Below, piece by piece: positions 44,801 through 46,654 of a DNA stretch of 46,654 nucleotides (positions are counted from its first letter, which is position 1; every line of letters begins with the position of its first letter). The stretch covers positions 1 through 46,654 of the forward strand of contig NZ_SMYN01000020.1 of the NCBI RefSeq assembly GCF_004959935.1, given 5' to 3'. The translations under genes were made by a program, and so were the position numbers. Origin of the DNA: Falsirhodobacter xinxiangensis (GTDB lineage Bacteria > Pseudomonadota > Alphaproteobacteria > Rhodobacterales > Rhodobacteraceae). The notes under the pieces were generated by a model that saw nothing but the letters and a program-made list of their open reading frames with translations, had not been told where the DNA came from and made no database searches.

Positions 44801-45766
44801 AATCCTGGCGAACAATGGTATGTGTCTGCGGTCGTCAGGGCGACTGGCACGACGCCATATGCCACGATGGCACTGATTGCCTATTGGTATTCCACGCCAA
44901 GTGTGGGCGGTCCAACGGCTTCATCGTCGCCGGACAAGGTTTACGGCAGCGTCTCGCCGCAACCGCTCGACCACACGTTCACTGTCCCCGAAGGCGCGGC
45001 CTATGTGTCATTCGGATACGTGCGCCGCTCCACTTCCGGCCAGTCTGGCGGCGTCTTCATGAACCAAATGTCCGCCCGCCGCGTGAACGGCGCAGTTCTG
45101 ATTGAAAACGGCGCGGTCACGGCGGACAAGATCAGCGCCGGGGCCGTCACCACCGATGCCCTTGCTGCAACGGCGGTCATCGCATCGAAGATCGCGGCGG
45201 GGGCGGTGACGACCGACAAGCTGCTCGCCAACGCGGTGACGGCGGTGAAGATCGACACGGACGCGATCGAGGCGCGGCACATCAAGGCCAAGCAGGTAAC
45301 CGCCGATGCGATGGCAGCCAATTCGATCACTGCCGCGAATGGCGCGATTGCAGATCTTTCCGTTGATACGCTGCAAATACGTGGGAACGCGGTCACGGTG
45401 AGCGCCTACGGCGAAATTCCCGACAGGGTTACGTTCAGCAGCGGAAGCGGGCGGCTATTTGGTGTGAGTGCCACCATCAATCGTTCGGTTGGCCACTCGT
45501 CCCAGATACTCATTTCGGCATTCACTACCGCGGCCCCCAACGCAACCATGATCATGTATCTATACAGAAACAGCACCCTGATAAAACAATGGGGTTCAGG
45601 AGGCGGCCATGCAGTCAGAATTGCAGTTGACGACGACGCAGGTTCTGGGCTGACCAATTATCAGATACAGTTCCAAGCTTTCTATTCTGGCGGTGGTGGT
45701 GGCACGCCAGAGTTTAGCAGCACGTTCTCCGAACGGTTCATCTCTGTCACGCAATTCAAGAGGTGA
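41822..45766 (+). CDS. Tail tip/host-specificity protein with repeat-rich C-terminal fibre
   Basis: 1314 residues. N-terminal hydrophobic/Gly-rich region (1-60), then a J-like/phage-tail domain (about 190-560: AVQIYNLLRGISLPGG, SYEISVADEPASVIEELCSAASIQL, YNGASISFPDP), a fibronectin-like part (about 560-650), and at about 773-927 and 1095-1170 repeats of A-V-T-T-A-K-L-A-A-G type units (11-12 residues). Between them lies a jelly-roll-like module (about 930-1090; SAENSGYWNLLG, WYVSAVVRATGTTPYATM). The last 140 residues have lower GC, which suggests an exchanged receptor-binding tip. Confidence 0.88.
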   Translation: MSKVAKVLVGAAAIGFAAFTGGVSLAGLGSFLTTGITGRLLTSVALSALSQALVKPQGQKNPGIRSSSTARGDINPDGFILGRYATAGAAVAPPYTHSRSGHKTPNPYLQYVIHLGGAPGQGLAGLLIDGRTTEILGTEIPWDGSTNFGGANDAAGKRREYGREVRIDGSDTIACWVRFVDGTQTVADGRLVNRYRNHPERPWTSSMIGAGISYAIVTFQLEQPLFSGFPQVQFIVDGIPLYDPRKDSTAGGSGAHRWGQPATYERTENTAVQIYNLLRGISLPGGRVYGGRARAEQLPTSSWFAGMNACDASVALAGGGSEKAWRTSYEISVADEPASVIEELCSAASIQLTEMGGTWKIRVGAPGVPVAWLTDDDIIISQEQTHEQFPGLDKTYNGASISFPDPASGWQAVEAPIHVRADYAAQDQGRELIANLSLPAAPYQAQNQRLARAYVEEERRFRRHVVTLPPDYGVLEPLDALAWSSERNGYEDKIFEVVQTTTDPVTQLVTASLRERDPADYDWEPGFQLPYAPKPPIWTGPVVVEVGDFAVSPLIITDADGVARRPALLLTWDTDDLQDVDGLEWEVRLSGATDPLLRGSITDVMAGRLVIAEGILPNEAYQVRARMVGKAFDNIWSVWLAVVAPNVGLGERDIAQEVFDEMRDIAAQAGIEAVTTLPATGRPNQIVMKLPEGVLYRWDAAAGQWVTTIYAGIPDGAITIAKFAQGIRPAEVLDALPGAPHTKGRLVFLTTDNKLYRNTGTGWTAAVPSADITGTITSAQIEGLAASKVTGQLTNDQIAAVAAAKLTGQITGTQITDGAVTTAKVAAGAIETEKLAAGSVIADKIASNAVTAVKIQAGSVETAKLAAGAVEADKIASGAVTTAKLDALAVTTEKLAANSVTVGKIQAGAVGADQIAANAITAKQLLVMDFTNLILDPDYSAENSGYWNLLGTTSGISRQPTPSNMQRPTAVVIADTITAGTGVRVQPSTPIPVNPGEQWYVSAVVRATGTTPYATMALIAYWYSTPSVGGPTASSSPDKVYGSVSPQPLDHTFTVPEGAAYVSFGYVRRSTSGQSGGVFMNQMSARRVNGAVLIENGAVTADKISAGAVTTDALAATAVIASKIAAGAVTTDKLLANAVTAVKIDTDAIEARHIKAKQVTADAMAANSITAANGAIADLSVDTLQIRGNAVTVSAYGEIPDRVTFSSGSGRLFGVSATINRSVGHSSQILISAFTTAAPNATMIMYLYRNSTLIKQWGSGGGHAVRIAVDDDAGSGLTNYQIQFQAFYSGGGGGTPEFSSTFSERFISVTQFKR

Positions 45767-45772
45767 GCGCAA

Positions 45773-46405
45773 ATGGCTGAAAACACGCGATATGTCGTGG
45801 TGGACCAACGCGGGGAAATCCTGCAAAGCGGAAAGTGCCCATCTGACGTTGCGCATATGCAGGGCGTTGGAAATACCATCTCCTTCCCGGTGTCAGACGA
45901 GCAAATCACGCAGGGCGTTTACTGGCGGGATGGCTCCTTTGTCGAATACCCAGCGAAACCCGGCGACTGGGCCATTTTCGATTACACGTCAGAGGAATGG
46001 ATCGACCCCCGCACGCCTGCTGATCTGGCGGCGGAATTGGAGGCGCTGCGGTCCGAGGCAATCCAGCAGGTGAATGCCGTCTCGGGTGCGATCCGGGCGC
46101 GCTTCATCACCGTCATTCCGGGGCAGGAAATGCTTTACCTGCTGAAAGAGCGCGAGGCAGTGGACTGGCTGGCGGCAGAGGCCCCGGAAATCGCCGATTA
46201 TCCGCTGGTCGCTGCCGAGATCGGCATCACCGCCGATGACGCGGATCAGGTGGCGCAGGTCTACGTCAACATGGCCGCCATGCTCCGCCTTACCGCCGCC
46301 CAGCTCGAAACCCTCCGGCTGGGGGCGGTGGTCGCGATCGAGGGTGCATCGGACGTGGGTGCGATCGAGGCCGCGCTGGCGCAGTTCCTCGGGGCGGTCC
46401 AGTGA
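45773..46405 (+). CDS. Tail-fibre-associated protein (assembly/DUF4376-like)
   Basis: 210 residues, 6 bp after the tip protein. The N-terminal part (YVVVDQRGEILQSGKCPSDVAHMQGV, GVYWRDGSFVEYPAKPGDWAIFDYTSEEWID) is similar to the N-terminal beta domain of fibre-assembly proteins; the C-terminal half is helical (AAELEALRSEAIQQVNAVSGAIRARFIT...VYVNMAAMLRLTAAQLETLRLG), like DUF4376. Often a chaperone or a component of phage fibres. Confidence 0.7.
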   Translation: MAENTRYVVVDQRGEILQSGKCPSDVAHMQGVGNTISFPVSDEQITQGVYWRDGSFVEYPAKPGDWAIFDYTSEEWIDPRTPADLAAELEALRSEAIQQVNAVSGAIRARFITVIPGQEMLYLLKEREAVDWLAAEAPEIADYPLVAAEIGITADDADQVAQVYVNMAAMLRLTAAQLETLRLGAVVAIEGASDVGAIEAALAQFLGAVQ

Positions 46406-46654
46406 GGGCCGCGCTTCGTTCCATCTGGTGCGAGATCGTCCAGCCGTCCAAGCCCGATGAGCCAGCGTATTACGTGATGCTGATCGCCGTTGGGCATGCC
46501 CTGCTGGGGGCCAGCCTCGCGCCGCTGGACGTAGCGGCGTGGTTCGCTGCCGGGCGCTTCGCGATCCCGGTCATCTACTGGGCACTGAAGGAGTGGGGCG
46601 ACCTGCGCCGGGGCGGTTCCATCTTCGACGGGCTGGTCGATACCGGCTTTGTCG
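46402..46654 (+). CDS. Putative membrane (holin-like) protein, truncated by the window end
   Basis: GTG start overlapping the previous stop (GTGA). The visible 84 residues begin VRAALRSIWCEIVQPSKPDE, then a hydrophobic segment YYVMLIAVGHALLGASLAPLDV, another AGRFAIPVIYWALKEW and a charged D-L-R-R-G-G end. Two or three transmembrane helices suggest a holin or lysis-associated membrane protein, which fits the end of the tail cluster. The family is not certain because the C-terminus is missing. Confidence 0.6.
   Translation, partial: MRAALRSIWCEIVQPSKPDEPAYYVMLIAVGHALLGASLAPLDVAAWFAAGRFAIPVIYWALKEWGDLRRGGSIFDGLVDTGFV

Overview
The window looks like a chromosomal segment of a Rhodobacterales alphaproteobacterium (Paracoccus-like; judged from protein families, high GC and gene style, no search was run) that carries most of an integrated, lambda-like siphoviral prophage. 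The right end of the prophage lies beyond the window.

Host part (1-6.9 kb): a decayed IS3-family element (1-641, minus) abuts a second IS3-family fragment (642-985, plus). A LysR regulator follows, divergent from a Tat-exported amidohydrolase, with a SnoaL/NTF2-like gene overlapping the amidohydrolase stop. Then come a DUF3422 membrane protein and the folate genes pabC/pabB on the minus strand. The prophage starts just past pabB with a tyrosine integrase (6964-8061).

Prophage left (early) arm, minus strand, 16209 down to 6964: a tightly packed operon read from a putative PL. It holds small unknown proteins, a lipoprotein, recombination genes (ERF annealing protein, SSB, NinB, HNH nucleases), a cytosine-methyltransferase-like protein, a Lar-like zinc-ribbon protein, a VPLPA-CTERM protein, a small gene next to int, and int itself.

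Immunity region (16.2-18.2 kb): a short CI-like repressor without a peptidase domain and a Cro-like protein, transcribed divergently. Five copies of TGCA-N5-TGCA sit at PL (two) and PR/PRM (three). PL and PR share the same layout (TTGACG, 17-nt spacer, CATCwT). A lipoprotein moron lies beside cI. A small plus-strand ORF overlaps the 3' half of cI antisense and has a promoter-like sequence, a GAAC-N7-GAAC (alphaproteobacterial LexA-box) match and a good Shine-Dalgarno; it may be the SOS switch.

Right early arm (18.1-24.05 kb, plus): small proteins, RusA resolvase, a lambda-O-like initiator with five 17-bp iterons inside its gene, a possible helicase-loader-position protein, an N6-adenine methyltransferase-like protein, DNA-binding module proteins, DUF551/DUF4326 proteins and zinc-ribbon proteins. 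A promoter directly followed by a terminator at 24.05-24.13 kb resembles lambda pR'-tR'. Two minus-strand membrane-protein genes (24.5-25.4 kb), one SieB-like, look like lysogeny-expressed morons.

Late arm (25.5 kb to end, plus): HNH, terminase small subunit, terminase large subunit broken by an in-frame TGA, prohead protease, capsid, portal, collagen-like protein, connectors, tail tube, a tail-assembly chaperone pair joined by a lambda-type GGGAAAG -1 frameshift site, tape measure, distal tail proteins, NlpC/P60-like protein, a 1314-aa tip/fibre protein, an assembly-type protein and the start of a holin-like membrane protein. Between the chaperone and the tape measure sits a P22 immI-like insert: two ribbon-helix-helix repressors flanking three RTYACNGTRAY operators, then a Rha-KilAC antirepressor, followed by secreted-protein morons. 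The small non-cleavable repressor, the antirepressor and the LexA-box gene together suggest an induction circuit that does not rely on RecA-driven repressor cleavage.
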